A stretch of DNA of 64,000 bases from Tatumella punctata (GCF_039523735.1 NZ_BAAAFW010000060.1:1-64000), one strand, 5' to 3'; positions 18,994 through 28,752 are shown, numbered from the stretch's first letter. Program-made: numbers and translations. Notes: generated by a model from the letters alone, not told the origin.

Positions 18994-19440
18994 TCAGATA
19001 ATACGTTCCTCTGTACCGGTTCGGGGACGTCCGGTTAATGGGCGATCGGGTACTTCGTTGCACCCGTACAGTAATAAATCATTCTTCTGTTCAATCTTGG
19101 TCATGTACTCCAGTACCTGGCGCATGTTGGTAATGCTTCCCGGATCGCTGTAGTGCACCGGTATATTGATATCGGATTCGTAGTTCGGTTTATGTTCACA
19201 ACGATAGTAACAGCCGTCATGTTCCGTGATTTCACGCCAGCATGCCCCGGCCCTCTCCATCCAGAAAAAGGGCTTCTGAGTCTTATTACCATCCAGCCAG
19301 AAAGCCACATGCGCATGGAACAGGTGATCCTCGGTCCATTCAATTACCCAGAAATAACCCACCACTGCGGGCATACTCATCATCATATCCATGAGTTGAC
19401 GGACGTCAGGCTCCAACTGGCGGTGATCCTGTAAGTATCC
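18994..19440 (-). pseudogene. Truncated YagK/YfjJ-type (inovirus Gp2-like) gene, C-terminal part
   Basis: The frame reads from about GYLQDHRQLEPD to RTGTEERII. It keeps the C-terminal part of the YagK/YfjJ family, including histidines in EDHLFHAHVAFW that resemble the HUH-type metal motif of rolling-circle replication proteins. The intact relative at 20777-21778 has about 330 residues; here only about 140 remain. The missing N-terminus coincides with the junction to an IS3 remnant at about 19440, so the gene was most likely cut by that insertion. An internal ATG at 19416 could still express a fragment. Confidence 0.65.
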
Positions 19441-19444
19441 CTGC

Positions 19445-19940
19445 CTCTTACTCTACTCTGGACGGGAAAACGCTGGGATTATCTGACTGTGGTACTCGAT
19501 TTGTTTTCCCACAAACCGGTTGGATGGATGATGTCATTTTCCCTGATTCAGCACTGACAGGTAAAGCCCTGTCGATGGTCTGGGAAGCACGGGGAAAACC
19601 GGCTAATTTATTGTATCACTCGGATCAAGGCAGTCACTATACCAGCAGGAATTTCAGACAGTTACTGTGGATATATCAGATAGAGCAAAGCCTTAGTCGC
19701 CGGTGACATTGCTGGGATAACAGCCCAATGGAACAGTTTTTCAGAAGCCTGAAAACAGAGTGGGTGCCGGAAAATGGTTACGTAAATTTTAGCGAAGCCA
19801 GCATAACGATAACAAATTACATCACGGGATATTACAGCCAACTTAGGCCTCATCAATATAACGGAGGTCTGACGCCGAATGAATCAGAACGATTGTTTTG
19901 GAAAAACTTTAAAGCTGCGGTCAGTTTTTATTGACCACTA
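19445..19940 (+). pseudogene. IS3-family transposase OrfB remnant (frameshift and stop)
   Basis: The plus strand encodes the C-terminal DDE part of an IS3 OrfB: WDYLTVVLDLFSHKPVGWMM, then after a one-base frameshift near 19545 PDSALTGKAL, HSDQGSHYTS, a stop at about 19706, then HCWDNSPMEQFF, and the typical end RPHQYNGGLTPNESER. The N-terminal half and OrfA are gone. With the frameshift and in-frame TGA it cannot make active transposase. It abuts the truncated YfjJ gene. Confidence 0.85.
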
Positions 19941-19957
19941 TAAAGTTAATCATCTCG

Positions 19958-20189
19958 TTATTCCCGAATATTAAGAGGCCAAATGGTTAATCTTTCGGGG
20001 CAAACATTGAGCAGCATCGATATTGGAGAACCTGACTTGCATGCTACTTCGGGAATATTAGTGAAGAATACGTTAATGCTTTCCGCTTCCATCTCGACTG
20101 TTTCGATGACAAAGAAGGGACCTTCGTCCAAATCTCCCGTTGATTGAATACTGACGGTCTGATCGATGCCATAAACTATTCTTGCTCCT
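19958..20189 (-). other. Orphan 76-codon reading frame without a normal start
   Basis: The minus strand has an open frame (ARIVYGIDQTV to LNIRE) of protein-like composition, preceded by AAGGAG at about 20183-20188, but no ATG/GTG/TTG follows this site in frame; the first in-frame ATG is a third of the way in (VEMEAES). An overlapping ATG frame 8 bp further on is short and less protein-like. It may be a decayed gene of the integrated element whose start codon was lost. I recognise no family. Confidence 0.3.
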
Positions 20190-20776
20190 TACTATTCAGA
20201 AAAATATATTGTGTGCCTTGCTTCAGCACAATCTTATAGTATCTTCCCATCACACTCAGACGACATACGATTGATATCAAAGGGTAGTTTCTTATCTGTT
20301 GTGATTCTGGCTATTAGTACCTTAATCAAATCCGAAATTGAAAATCCTTTTTCAATCAGAAGCGCAGGTTGTTTTTTAATCTACCCATCAGTCTGGTCAC
20401 GTACCTATAATAGATATATGGTTGTACAAAAATTCTACCGAGTCACTTACATTTTATTGTGAATAGTGAAGCATGACGGAGAGCTATTGCTGGACGTTAT
20501 CATCGTAGCACCCTTGACTGCTGTGTAGCATTGATGCATTAATCTACGATTAAATTGTTGATACGGACTGTAGTGGTATTTTGTTAAACCTTCGATAGAA
20601 CAGGGGCTGATTCGACGGGAATCTGTTCGCTGCCCTGCATGCTCTTTAGCTCCTGTACTTCTTTTGCTCCAAAACTCAGACAATCAAGTTCGGCTTTCAG
20701 AACTCTGTTTTTTACCATGCTCAATTTGGTGTTATTAAAAGGGGAAATTCAGGTAGGCTTACAATGGCCATTCCTT
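20190..20776. other. Gene-poor segment of the integrated element
   Basis: No convincing gene. The best candidate is a 44-codon minus-strand frame at 20584-20718 (MVKNRVLKAELDCL, acidic and lysine-rich) without a clear ribosome-binding site. Base composition is AT-rich, and other short frames here look like chance. Confidence 0.4.
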
Positions 20777-21778
20777 TTAATCTGAATAGTTCCTAGGTCT
20801 TCCGCGTTTCTTTCCTGTTTGCAAAATACATTCGCCACGTCCGAATGTACGCGCACCCTGTGGTAGCACCAGGCGTACAGCAGTATCAACCTTAGTAATA
20901 TAAGTAATTGCCTTTTGCAATGCGCAGCGTTTTTCATAGTTAGTGTAATGAATATCACCTATTCCTGGATGAGCATAATTATGAGCTATTGCATTACAGT
21001 TAAAATACAATCCCTGACCACTTGTAATCTCATTTTTCCAGAATTCCCCAATACGTCGTGCCAGTATGACATCCCCCCGAACTTTGCTTCCATCAAAGAA
21101 AAAACAGGTGTGATAGTGAAAGCCTTTGCGCTGTCCATACTCAAGCTTCCAGAGATATCCCAGACAATTTTCAAACAATGGATGTACATGTATCCGTTTA
21201 AATAAACGCTTACGGTGTGCCCGGGTCATTGCAGTTGAAATAGTTTTATTTCTGATAATGTCCTTTTGGTAGGATAAATCAATGCGGACTACCAGTAAAC
21301 GGGAGTAATGCTCAAATAGATGATCCACATAAGCGAGAGAACCCTTCAGGTTTTTACTGGCTGCTCTCTGGAAATTACGTAACTGTCGCTTATGGGAGGT
21401 TGATTGAGCCTCTTCCCGGAACTGTCTCAGAACACGATTTATTACTGTAGCGTCCGTTGCTGATAGTTCAGTCATACCGTGGGGTTTCAGGACTGAACTG
21501 AATAGTCGTATCGTGGGATGCAACTGTTGAAACTCACTTATGCTCCTTTCCAGTAAAGTTAATCCACTGATGGCTTCTTTGACAAAATGTCCTATTCGAT
21601 TGTATTTCCCCGTCTGAGTTACTTTCAATACCCCAGTTTCAGAGCATAGCATTTTATTTAAAAGTGAAAGTAACCGACGCTGTATTTGTACGACGTCCAG
21701 ATCATCGGTAATAATTAGCGTAGTATCACTATCCATAGCATGCATGCTACTTGATTCGATATCCAGGTAACTGTCCAT
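20777..21778 (-). CDS. YagK/YfjJ family protein (inovirus Gp2-like)
   Basis: A 333-residue protein of the YagK/YfjJ family, found in CP4-type prophage remnants and related by annotation to inovirus Gp2 replication proteins. Visible are RTRR-type basic N-terminal segments, GFHYHTCFFFDG near residue 218 (a His-rich segment compatible with an HUH-type metal site) and the C-terminal GRPR. It probably takes part in replication of the element. AGGA lies about 9 bp before the ATG. It is the intact version of the truncated copy at 18994-19440, though the two are clearly diverged. Confidence 0.7.
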   Translation of the reverse strand: MDSYLDIESSSMHAMDSDTTLIITDDLDVVQIQRRLLSLLNKMLCSETGVLKVTQTGKYNRIGHFVKEAISGLTLLERSISEFQQLHPTIRLFSSVLKPHGMTELSATDATVINRVLRQFREEAQSTSHKRQLRNFQRAASKNLKGSLAYVDHLFEHYSRLLVVRIDLSYQKDIIRNKTISTAMTRAHRKRLFKRIHVHPLFENCLGYLWKLEYGQRKGFHYHTCFFFDGSKVRGDVILARRIGEFWKNEITSGQGLYFNCNAIAHNYAHPGIGDIHYTNYEKRCALQKAITYITKVDTAVRLVLPQGARTFGRGECILQTGKKRGRPRNYSD

Positions 21779-22162
21779 GATTATCCAGTCCTGTGTTTTT
21801 TTCGGTAGTCAGTACTGATTGTTGGCATTTATTTGTTATTTTCTTATGGCTAATAACAATAGTATTTCTTTAATGTTAAATAAAGTGTGAAATTAACTAA
21901 TTTTATTTCAATTAATCCCTGTATCCTTGAGGGGATAGTTGTATCAATATCAAAGATAATTAAATCCATATGTTATAAATCAATATTAATAGATGTAATT
22001 TAATAATTAATAATATAAGAACCATAACTCCGGCATGTTATTTTTATCTTTTAACCTCTGTTAACAGGAGCAATAACTACATTGCAGACCAGATAAACCA
22101 CCGCCAGTACCAAGGAAAGTTAGTGCATCATATTTGTCACCTTTTGCCCAGGCAACAATATC
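21779..22162. other. AT-rich intergenic region between alpA and the YfjJ-like gene
   Basis: About 380 bp, strongly AT-rich between 21,840 and 22,060 with many TTAATT/AATAAT runs. I see no coding frame or strong hairpin. It probably holds the promoter for the downstream YfjJ-like gene and could include a replication origin of the element, but I find no iterons. Confidence 0.4.
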
Positions 22163-22366
22163 TTACATCCGGTGACGGCTTCCTATCCAGTCCTTAAACT
22201 CACTGAGATACCAGCGACTGGCCCGTCCCAGTTTCAGTGGCTTCGGGAACAGGTCATTACTCATCAGTTTGTAAATATATGCCCGGGAAAGCCCCGTGCT
22301 TTCACAGATAAATTTCAGATCCACCAGTTTGAGCGGATTCGTGTCGTTCAGATGTTCTTCTTTCAT
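22163..22366 (-). CDS. alpA: AlpA family excision regulator
   Basis: A 67-residue helix-turn-helix protein (ESTGLSRAYIYKLMSNDLFPKPLKLG, then RASRWYLSEFKDWI) of the AlpA/MerR-like type. In E. coli CP4-57, AlpA activates the integrase gene and so controls excision. I chose the ATG at 22366, which has AAGGA 7 bp upstream; a TTG start at 22399 would add 11 residues. No integrase is seen in the window, so its usual target may be lost or outside. Confidence 0.88.
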   Translation of the reverse strand: MKEEHLNDTNPLKLVDLKFICESTGLSRAYIYKLMSNDLFPKPLKLGRASRWYLSEFKDWIGSRHRM

Positions 22367-22496
22367 CAGGCTATCCTTTGTCGTGTTCTCAATGTGCAAT
22401 CAGTCTGCCTGACAAAGGAGGGGCTTTCATTTTGTGTTTGTTATGAAAAAAACATATTGCCAGAACATCGATTCTGTGAAGCAAAATCAGTGAAGA

Positions 22497-23519
22497 CTAC
22501 TGATGGGTGGCATCGTAATACGATGTATCATAGTCCTCTGTTTTCTCTAAAAGTTTACTCAGTATCTCGCCGGGATTTCCCTGATTCATCACCAGGTCGA
22601 AGGTCCTCAGATAACGATTCCTGAAATTAGTTTCGGAAAAACCAGTGCTGGATGAAGATTCATTAAAGTTATGTTGTTCAAAAAGATTATAGATATTCCT
22701 TAACGGGATGATTTTCCTGTTACTGACCTGCCACAGCAGTAAATCAGTCAACGGAATGAGGTGACATGCCTGGATATCGTACAGTAGTTTCTGGCGTATA
22801 CTGGTAGTCTTTTTAGCGGAGGATGCAAATATTCCATACTGGTTATCCAGGTCGGTCAATAGCACTCTGAAGGCATCAATAAGTTGTTTCTTTGTACATG
22901 AAGGATCGACCGCCAGATAAATCTGTTCAATATGACTACCAAAGGCCTGTCTCTGAAGTGTGGTCAGCGGTGTATCAGGTTCAAAATCGCTTTTGCTTAT
23001 ATGCCCCAGGTAACAGGGATGTCGGGACTCTTCAAGTGAAAAAAATGTCTTATCCACGTCGGCCGCAGACAGTGCATGATAGCAGTCATCAATATCACTG
23101 ATACTCAGTTCCCGGACCGGTAAGGTGAGCATCGTAAAGGCTGGTGTGTCGGGGGCGCGTAGATACTTCAGTTCCGGTAATTGTTCATGAGAGATAAACA
23201 ATGGGTGTAACGCCGGCTTACCGTCAGTGATTCTTGGGTAACAGGTCTTAAAAATCTCCCCTGGCCCCAGTACGGCACCATCCCACGTTAGGATGTCGGG
23301 TTTGGAACACAGCACTCCCCGGACTATCAGCTCCGTCATCAGGTGCTTCAGGCTAAGATCACGCACATAATCATAGCGTCTGATATCAAACCATGAGAGT
23401 TCTTCAGGTGTAACAGTGAAATCTTTCCGACAGCGTGCCTGATGTAATAACTGCTGGTAATAACTGACTGGACTGACATTTTCCCGGTCATGCTTTTTAT
23501 TGCCCCCGGTATTTTGCAT
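22497..23519 (-). CDS. DUF6387-like protein
   Basis: A 340-residue soluble protein, start ATG preceded by AAGGAAAAG. The N-terminus (SYYQQLLHQARCRKDFTVTPEELSWF) and overall length fit the DUF6387 family, often encoded beside DUF3987 proteins in enterobacterial integrated elements. No catalytic motif is visible. It lies between alpA and the YfjI-like gene on the same strand and may be cotranscribed with the latter. Function unknown. Confidence 0.6.
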   Translation of the reverse strand: MQNTGGNKKHDRENVSPVSYYQQLLHQARCRKDFTVTPEELSWFDIRRYDYVRDLSLKHLMTELIVRGVLCSKPDILTWDGAVLGPGEIFKTCYPRITDGKPALHPLFISHEQLPELKYLRAPDTPAFTMLTLPVRELSISDIDDCYHALSAADVDKTFFSLEESRHPCYLGHISKSDFEPDTPLTTLQRQAFGSHIEQIYLAVDPSCTKKQLIDAFRVLLTDLDNQYGIFASSAKKTTSIRQKLLYDIQACHLIPLTDLLLWQVSNRKIIPLRNIYNLFEQHNFNESSSSTGFSETNFRNRYLRTFDLVMNQGNPGEILSKLLEKTEDYDTSYYDATHQ

Positions 23520-23699
23520 ATCTTTTCCTTATGCTCCTGATTTAACCTGCAAATAATAGTATCGCAGGAGCCCACCTGTTATGAGGTTTTTTTGGGTACC
23601 GTCACGTCAGTAAGCAGCTAATCTGCTTTATTTAGCGGATTTAGCTGCTTTGTGGCTCCTGTTATCCTTTAGAAACCACATACGGAGCAGTCCGTATAT

Positions 23700-25154
23700 T
23701 CAGCGAATATACTGACGCCAGCCATAAGGCGAAATCAGTGCAGTGTTATGTGCAGTCCAGATATCAATTCGCTGAAGTTGGTACAGGTGCTGCAATGCTG
23801 GCTGAAGGCGTCCGGGCTGACGGAGTCTGTTAGGAACCCTTGGGCTGACCCAGCTCCGCTTTAAAGGCTGGCCGTTATAATCAATAAAACGCTCATGCAA
23901 CCATTCCCATAACAACTCTGCATCCTGGATAAATTGTGGTTCTTCCGGCACTGGCCCCAGCAAAGTCAGTGCTTCATTCAGGTACCATTGGCTGATTTTT
24001 TGTGCATCCATGAGGGTGGATTCAGGGATATCTCCTTCAGCACCACTGAAATAGTGGAACAGGGCTGCCAGGCGCGCCACTTTATTCCCTTCCTTAGAGG
24101 CAAAATCTTTCAGGTGACAATATGTTCCTCCCTCAGCCATCTCGCGTTCAAAATATTCACAGATATCCATCCAGCGCATAGCTGCTTCCGGTGTAAAAGT
24201 GAGAGCCTTACGCCGTACATGATCTTTATTGTTAATTTTTTGGCCATACATTTCCAGTAACTGTCGGAGACGAAGATGGTAGGGGGCTAACTGTTCCTGA
24301 TAATTCTCCAGCACAGGTCCTGTCCTTGAACCAATCGTACTTTGGGGCCGACAAAAAAAGAATCTGGCCAGAAAACCGCTACCCCGGGCCTGCTCCTGTG
24401 ACCGTTTGAAATACTTTCGTAAGGGGGCATCCTGTACCATCAGACTCGCAGTAAGTCTGGCATCGTGAACAGTAAAGCTTTCGGAAGTCCGCCGTGATAC
24501 GGTAAACGGTGAGCCATCCCACAGATCATTCAGCATGCCCAGGTTCTGTATAGCTTTTCCCCCCAGAATAATATCACCCTCTGCGGAATGCAGTGCCATT
24601 GAGCCTCCGCCTTTGTGTAACTGATACTGCAATGCCGCCGGAGTGATATCGCTGCTCAGTAACTGTACCCGTGACGGCTCCCGGGGACGGTCTTCCTGGT
24701 GGTCCCTGATGAGTTCTTTTACTTCCTCCCGGGGTTGTTTATTTTTGGTTTTTTTATTTAATACATTTTTCAGTGCTTTCAGCTCTTCTTCCCATATATC
24801 ACGTTCAGTCTCATAATCCTGCATACTGTCATTGTACCGTGTCTCGATTTCACGCTCGTACTCATGCAACGACATCATAAAAAGTTTATCTACAGTCGAT
24901 TTACGTTCTCCTGATTCCGCCACAGTACAAAAGTTACATGATACCGGTAACGTCACCCCCTCTGTGGGGCTGACATTCGTCATTCCCTGACATAGCAGAG
25001 AAACCGGCGTCATAGCCGACGCAAAAATCAGTGCTGTCGGCGCTTTTGTTTTACTGACTGCACCCATAATGGCATGGCGGATAATGTCCGGTACGCAGTC
25101 CAGAGGGAAAGATGAATCTCCGTTCAATGAACCTGATGTATATATGCGGCTCAC
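23700..25154 (-). CDS. YfjI family protein (DUF3987)
   Basis: A 484-residue protein like E. coli CP4-57 YfjI: the N-terminal PLDCVPDIIRHAI...KAPTALIFASAM segment, a central charged coiled-coil-like stretch (residues about 100-165) and the DUF3987 core. DUF3987 proteins are primase/helicase-associated ATPase-like proteins of mobile elements; a replication role is inferred. It begins with GTG, supported by GGAGG 5 bp upstream. The C-terminus ends in a segment with RRIxxWxxH-like character. Confidence 0.75.
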   Translation of the reverse strand: MSRIYTSGSLNGDSSFPLDCVPDIIRHAIMGAVSKTKAPTALIFASAMTPVSLLCQGMTNVSPTEGVTLPVSCNFCTVAESGERKSTVDKLFMMSLHEYEREIETRYNDSMQDYETERDIWEEELKALKNVLNKKTKNKQPREEVKELIRDHQEDRPREPSRVQLLSSDITPAALQYQLHKGGGSMALHSAEGDIILGGKAIQNLGMLNDLWDGSPFTVSRRTSESFTVHDARLTASLMVQDAPLRKYFKRSQEQARGSGFLARFFFCRPQSTIGSRTGPVLENYQEQLAPYHLRLRQLLEMYGQKINNKDHVRRKALTFTPEAAMRWMDICEYFEREMAEGGTYCHLKDFASKEGNKVARLAALFHYFSGAEGDIPESTLMDAQKISQWYLNEALTLLGPVPEEPQFIQDAELLWEWLHERFIDYNGQPLKRSWVSPRVPNRLRQPGRLQPALQHLYQLQRIDIWTAHNTALISPYGWRQYIR

Positions 25155-25643
25155 AGAGCCTCCTTATTTTTTAATAAAAGAAACGATGAAAGGACATTGA
25201 ACGCATGAATATTATTTTTTACAACCATTCCTATCGGTATGTTTTTCGTCATTGACTCCGGTGTTTTCCGGTATATCCCGGTGGAATTTAAAAAGCCAGG
25301 TGAAATTAAATTCCCACGTCATTAACTTCCGGGTTAGTGTTGGAATGGAAATGATTTTTTATTAATCGTTCATTTTGACTGATATCTTTAATTTTTGTGG
25401 TTTTCATGAAAAATTCAGATATATATCATTTTTTTGAATAAGGATCTCTGGGTACCCGCGAACTTACTCAGTGGTTATTCTCTGATGCCGGAAATAAAGA
25501 CCCTTTTGGGGAATGACCCGCTTTGACACAACCTCACAGTGTTTCGTTGCTAATGTCCAATAATTGTCCGATCCTGACGACATATCCGCGTAACAGCTTC
25601 CCTTACAGTGTGGCTTTTCCACCACACTGACGGAGGAGGCACA
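25155..25643. promoter_or_regulatory. Divergent intergenic region, YfjI-like / DUF3944 genes
   Basis: About 490 bp between divergent genes. It should contain both promoters. There are AT-rich stretches around 25,360-25,440 and no coding frame I can support. A GGAGGA site at 25,632 belongs to the plus-strand gene. Confidence 0.4.
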
Positions 25644-26372
25644 ATGGCTGTCTATCGTAACGATCCTGATTTAAATCTGCTGGGCCAGTGCAGCAATGAA
25701 GAGCTGCAATTGCTGGTTTCCATTCTGACTACTGACCTGCGTGATGGTGATACCCGCTGGACTGAAAGTCTGACGGGGACTTCTGAGTACCGTGTTCTGG
25801 CACCTCAGCACCGCCTTTACTGGCAACTGATAGCGGCTGAACTTCAGCGCTATGGCGCAAATACCCTGATGAGTCTGGCCCGGCTGGGGCAGGGAGTCGT
25901 ATACCGGGAAATCCTCGAAGATGTCTGCGACAAACTCGACGTGAACTACAATCTGAAAAGTACGACTGAAACCATTGAGCTTTCCCTGTTGATGAAGGTG
26001 CTGGAGAAGAGTCTGGATCAGATGACACCGGAAAATCTGGCGGCTTTTTCCCGCACTATGCAACTTGAGCTGACCAATCCCACACCTCAGCTCATCATCA
26101 TGGCAGTACAGGCAGCGATACGGACGTCTTCTCTGGCGGCACTGGAAATTGCAACCGTCATGTCTGCAAGCGTGATCACTTCTCTGGGGGGCATTGCGAC
26201 CTGGGGCACTGTGGTGGTGGCATCACGTGCACTGTCTGTCATCGCCGGTCCTGTTGCGATGGTACTCAGTTCAGCCTGGATGATTTCCGATATTACCGGT
26301 CCGGCTTACCGGGTCACCATACCAGCCTGCATTATCGTGGCCTGGCTGCGTCAGCAACATATTTCCCGTTAA
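25644..26372 (+). CDS. DUF3944 / UPF0174 (YaaW-type) protein
   Basis: A 242-residue protein. The N-terminus YRNDPDLNLLGQCSNEEL matches the DUF3944 domain, and the rest fits UPF0174 (YaaW family), with two or three hydrophobic segments near residues 175-235 that could be membrane-associated. I chose the ATG at 25644 because GGAGGA stands 6 bp before it; an upstream alternative start adds 12 residues. Such proteins are common in CP4-57-like elements. Function unknown. Confidence 0.75.
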   Translation: MAVYRNDPDLNLLGQCSNEELQLLVSILTTDLRDGDTRWTESLTGTSEYRVLAPQHRLYWQLIAAELQRYGANTLMSLARLGQGVVYREILEDVCDKLDVNYNLKSTTETIELSLLMKVLEKSLDQMTPENLAAFSRTMQLELTNPTPQLIIMAVQAAIRTSSLAALEIATVMSASVITSLGGIATWGTVVVASRALSVIAGPVAMVLSSAWMISDITGPAYRVTIPACIIVAWLRQQHISR

Positions 26373-26427
26373 TTTACTTTTCGCCATTTCTGGCGGGTCT
26401 GCCTATTTTCTGCAGGGAGCATGTATT

Positions 26428-27105
26428 ATGCCTGAACAGGAACACCGCTATGACCGGTTAGCCAGCCGTCTGGCGATGCTTGTCAGTCGTCTTTTTATGG
26501 GGGAATCACTCTGCATCAGTCAGCTGGCACAGGAGTTTGGTGTTTCTGAGCGCACGGTACAACGCGACCTGCGTGAGCGACTGCGTTATCTTGATACGGA
26601 ATATATCAACGGTCACGTTAGCCTTCGTGATGCACGGGGTCCCTTCCGGACCCACAGTGATATTCTTCGTTTCGCCCGGATAACCAGCGTGGCACATTAT
26701 TTTCCGGCCCTTGATCCTAAGCTGCTTTCCGTACTCCTCGATAATGGTCAGGATTCTCCCTGTATTATCTGGAGTGATCCGCCACGGGAGACTCCTGCGC
26801 TGTTTGGCGGTTTTCAGGTCATTGTTCAGGCCATTATCCGTAACCGGCTTATACACTTTCTTTATCAGGAGCGTCCACAGACAGCTATCGCACCTTACCG
26901 ACTGATATGTCAGGGCGGAGAATGGTACCTGACCGCTGTCTCAAAAGAGCGAATTCAGGTATTTACTCTGTCAGACATTACCGATGTGGTGATGACTGTC
27001 AGTCATTTTGTCAGGAAAAGGCATATCGGTCGCATATTACAGGAACCGAAGTTTATGCGTGCACTGCCTCATTTTGATTACATCAGCGGAATTCTGAATA
27101 AATAA
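26428..27105 (+). CDS. YfjR-like HTH/WYL transcriptional regulator
   Basis: A 225-residue regulator: an N-terminal DeoR-type helix-turn-helix (ISQLAQEFGVSERTVQRDLRERL, residues about 30-52) and a C-terminal WYL-like domain (IAPYRLICQGGEWYLTAVS). In CP4-57 the equivalent YfjR precedes the yfjS/yfjT genes, as here. WYL proteins often sense nucleic acid or nucleotides and control defence genes. GGGAGC lies before the ATG. It probably controls the plus-strand gene set of this element. Confidence 0.8.
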   Translation: MPEQEHRYDRLASRLAMLVSRLFMGESLCISQLAQEFGVSERTVQRDLRERLRYLDTEYINGHVSLRDARGPFRTHSDILRFARITSVAHYFPALDPKLLSVLLDNGQDSPCIIWSDPPRETPALFGGFQVIVQAIIRNRLIHFLYQERPQTAIAPYRLICQGGEWYLTAVSKERIQVFTLSDITDVVMTVSHFVRKRHIGRILQEPKFMRALPHFDYISGILNK

Positions 27106-27198
27106 GGTTATTTATTCAGGCGATATATAAAGAAGTCATACCTGTCAGTCCACTTACCTGTATCCAGAAACTATTTTTTCAATATAAAGGAGCATAAA

Positions 27199-27828
27199 AT
27201 GAAAATGCATCAATCGGCAATTTTTCTTCTTGTTATCTCTGCCCTGACAGGGTGCGGGGATAACTTTTCGTGTGATAACGAAGAAGCATTAAAATCAGTC
27301 AATGATATTATCGTGAATAATGCGCTGAATGAGCGCGATTTCAGAACGTTCCGTCCATACAGTCAGTCAGGCCTGACAGGCAGGTCAGTCACCATGACCT
27401 GGGACAACCCTGTTGCTATTGACAGTAATCCGAACGTTAAATCATTAACCTGCAAGGTACATTTTACTGCTACGTTATCGGGTGAAGAAAATAGTCATTT
27501 AAAGCAGCGGACTGATGAAATTACTCACCGGGCAGAAAAAGAATCCGGTTATGAGAGTCATAAAGGGTTTATTGCCAATGTGAATAAAGCCGCGATTGAT
27601 ATGGCAAAAAACAGGCAGGTCACAGGCACGATAGAATATACGCTCTATCAGGCAAAGGGAAAGGTGGTGACGGAAGTCAGTGACACGCCGGAAGCCGGTC
27701 AGGTCATACACCTCATTGGCGACAGGTTATTACGTCCAATGGCAAGGGTGTATGCTGCTCAGAAGGGTGATTTACCATTAAATGATTTTTATTCCATCGA
27801 TATTATGTCGATGTTTCGTGCACCATGA
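27199..27828 (+). CDS. YfjS-like lipoprotein
   Basis: A 209-residue lipoprotein. The signal peptide ends in LTGC (lipobox, Cys at about 19), and AGGAG precedes the ATG. The rest is hydrophilic with no catalytic motif. Position after the WYL regulator and before the YfjT-like gene matches yfjS in CP4-57. No Asp at +2, so outer-membrane sorting is possible. Function unknown. Confidence 0.68.
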   Translation: MKMHQSAIFLLVISALTGCGDNFSCDNEEALKSVNDIIVNNALNERDFRTFRPYSQSGLTGRSVTMTWDNPVAIDSNPNVKSLTCKVHFTATLSGEENSHLKQRTDEITHRAEKESGYESHKGFIANVNKAAIDMAKNRQVTGTIEYTLYQAKGKVVTEVSDTPEAGQVIHLIGDRLLRPMARVYAAQKGDLPLNDFYSIDIMSMFRAP

Positions 27829-27842
27829 ATCAGGGGTAAACC

Positions 27843-28319
27843 ATGAAAATATTATCATCAGTGATAATTAGCGCTGCGCTGATGAGTACTGTCGTACCCG
27901 CTGTTTATGCCGTTCCCGATATCTGGCACTCCGGCTTTGGCATGGGGGTCTCTGAGTACATTATTGCCGACTCACAGGGCACTGAGTTCAATATCAGCTG
28001 TACCAGCAATCCTGATGATACGCAGGTGCTGCAACACAGTGTGCTGGTCACACTGGCGGGTGGCAGAATACTGAGCTCACATGATGACAATACCCGAATC
28101 ACTCTGGTGACCGGGGATGAACAGTATGCTATTCCTTCGTCTGTGGGGTGGCGTAACGGGGATAATGCCTGGGTGTCGTTTATTGATGCTGTCAGAAAAT
28201 CGACATCCTTTGGCGTCTGGATCAACAATAAAAAGGTCGCCAGTTTCACTCCCTCAGTCAGTAATGTGCATAAGGTGCTTGCTGATATGCCAGCCTGTAA
28301 GACCCTGACTGCGGAATAG
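27843..28319 (+). CDS. YfjT-like exported protein
   Basis: A 158-residue protein with a cleavable signal peptide (cleavage after about VYA, residue 23) and two cysteines in the mature part (near residues 57 and 152) that could form a disulfide. It starts 14 bp after the lipoprotein gene, so the two are likely cotranscribed. It matches the place of yfjT. Periplasmic; function unknown. Confidence 0.65.
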   Translation: MKILSSVIISAALMSTVVPAVYAVPDIWHSGFGMGVSEYIIADSQGTEFNISCTSNPDDTQVLQHSVLVTLAGGRILSSHDDNTRITLVTGDEQYAIPSSVGWRNGDNAWVSFIDAVRKSTSFGVWINNKKVASFTPSVSNVHKVLADMPACKTLTAE

Positions 28320-28344
28320 CGTCAGCGCCACAGTCCCTCACAGA

Positions 28345-28366
28345 ATCCGTTTCACCTGAAACGGAT
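28345..28366. repeat. Perfect inverted repeat
   Basis: ATCCGTTTCA, CC, TGAAACGGAT: a perfect 10-bp palindrome shortly after the YfjT-like stop. No T-run follows, so it is either a weak terminator/RNA stabiliser or a protein-binding site. Confidence 0.5.
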
Positions 28367-28430
28367 GACCTCACATTTCCCCCTGGTTTCCATTTTGCAT
28401 GTCACCTGTTGGTGGCACTGAGGCTTTCCT

Positions 28431-28643
28431 ATGTCTTTTTTAAAAATGCTGCTCACGGCCTTAGGTCAGGTACTGAACTGGTGCGGAGCGCATCAGGCCA
28501 GACAGTTTATTGAAATTTGTCTTCGCCGGGCCGGTTATGATGACCGTTTTATTGATGTCGCCAGAGAAGCGGTTACGTTGCTGATCACTGAGCTGATAAT
28601 GGTTCTGACGGCCCGGATTCTGCAAATCCTCGACAGATTCTGA
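28431..28643 (+). CDS. Small 70-aa hypothetical protein
   Basis: A 70-residue protein with amphipathic N-terminal helix (MSFLKMLLTALGQVLNWCG) and a hydrophobic C-terminal helix (AVTLLITELIMVLTARILQIL) that could sit in or on the membrane. GAGG precedes the ATG by 8 bp. It lies between the YfjT-like and DUF932 genes. I do not recognise a family. Confidence 0.5.
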   Translation: MSFLKMLLTALGQVLNWCGAHQARQFIEICLRRAGYDDRFIDVAREAVTLLITELIMVLTARILQILDRF

Positions 28644-28684
28644 TGTCGTTAAATGTTATTACGACTGACTGACCCCGCCTGTGG

Positions 28685-28715
28685 CCCCTGTCTCCTGACG
28701 GAACAGGGGTTTTTA
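28685..28715 (+). terminator. Rho-independent terminator
   Basis: CCCCTGT at 28685-28691 pairs with ACAGGGG at 28703-28709, followed by a T-run. It ends the unit of small genes before the DUF932 gene. Confidence 0.7.
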
Positions 28716-28752
28716 CTTCTATGCCTATTCTCTTAATTCAAAGGTAATAAAA

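Noticed and set aside
22172..22624. 150-codon plus-strand frame across alpA
   Set aside because: Antisense to alpA and to the DUF6387-like gene, with no ribosome-binding site.
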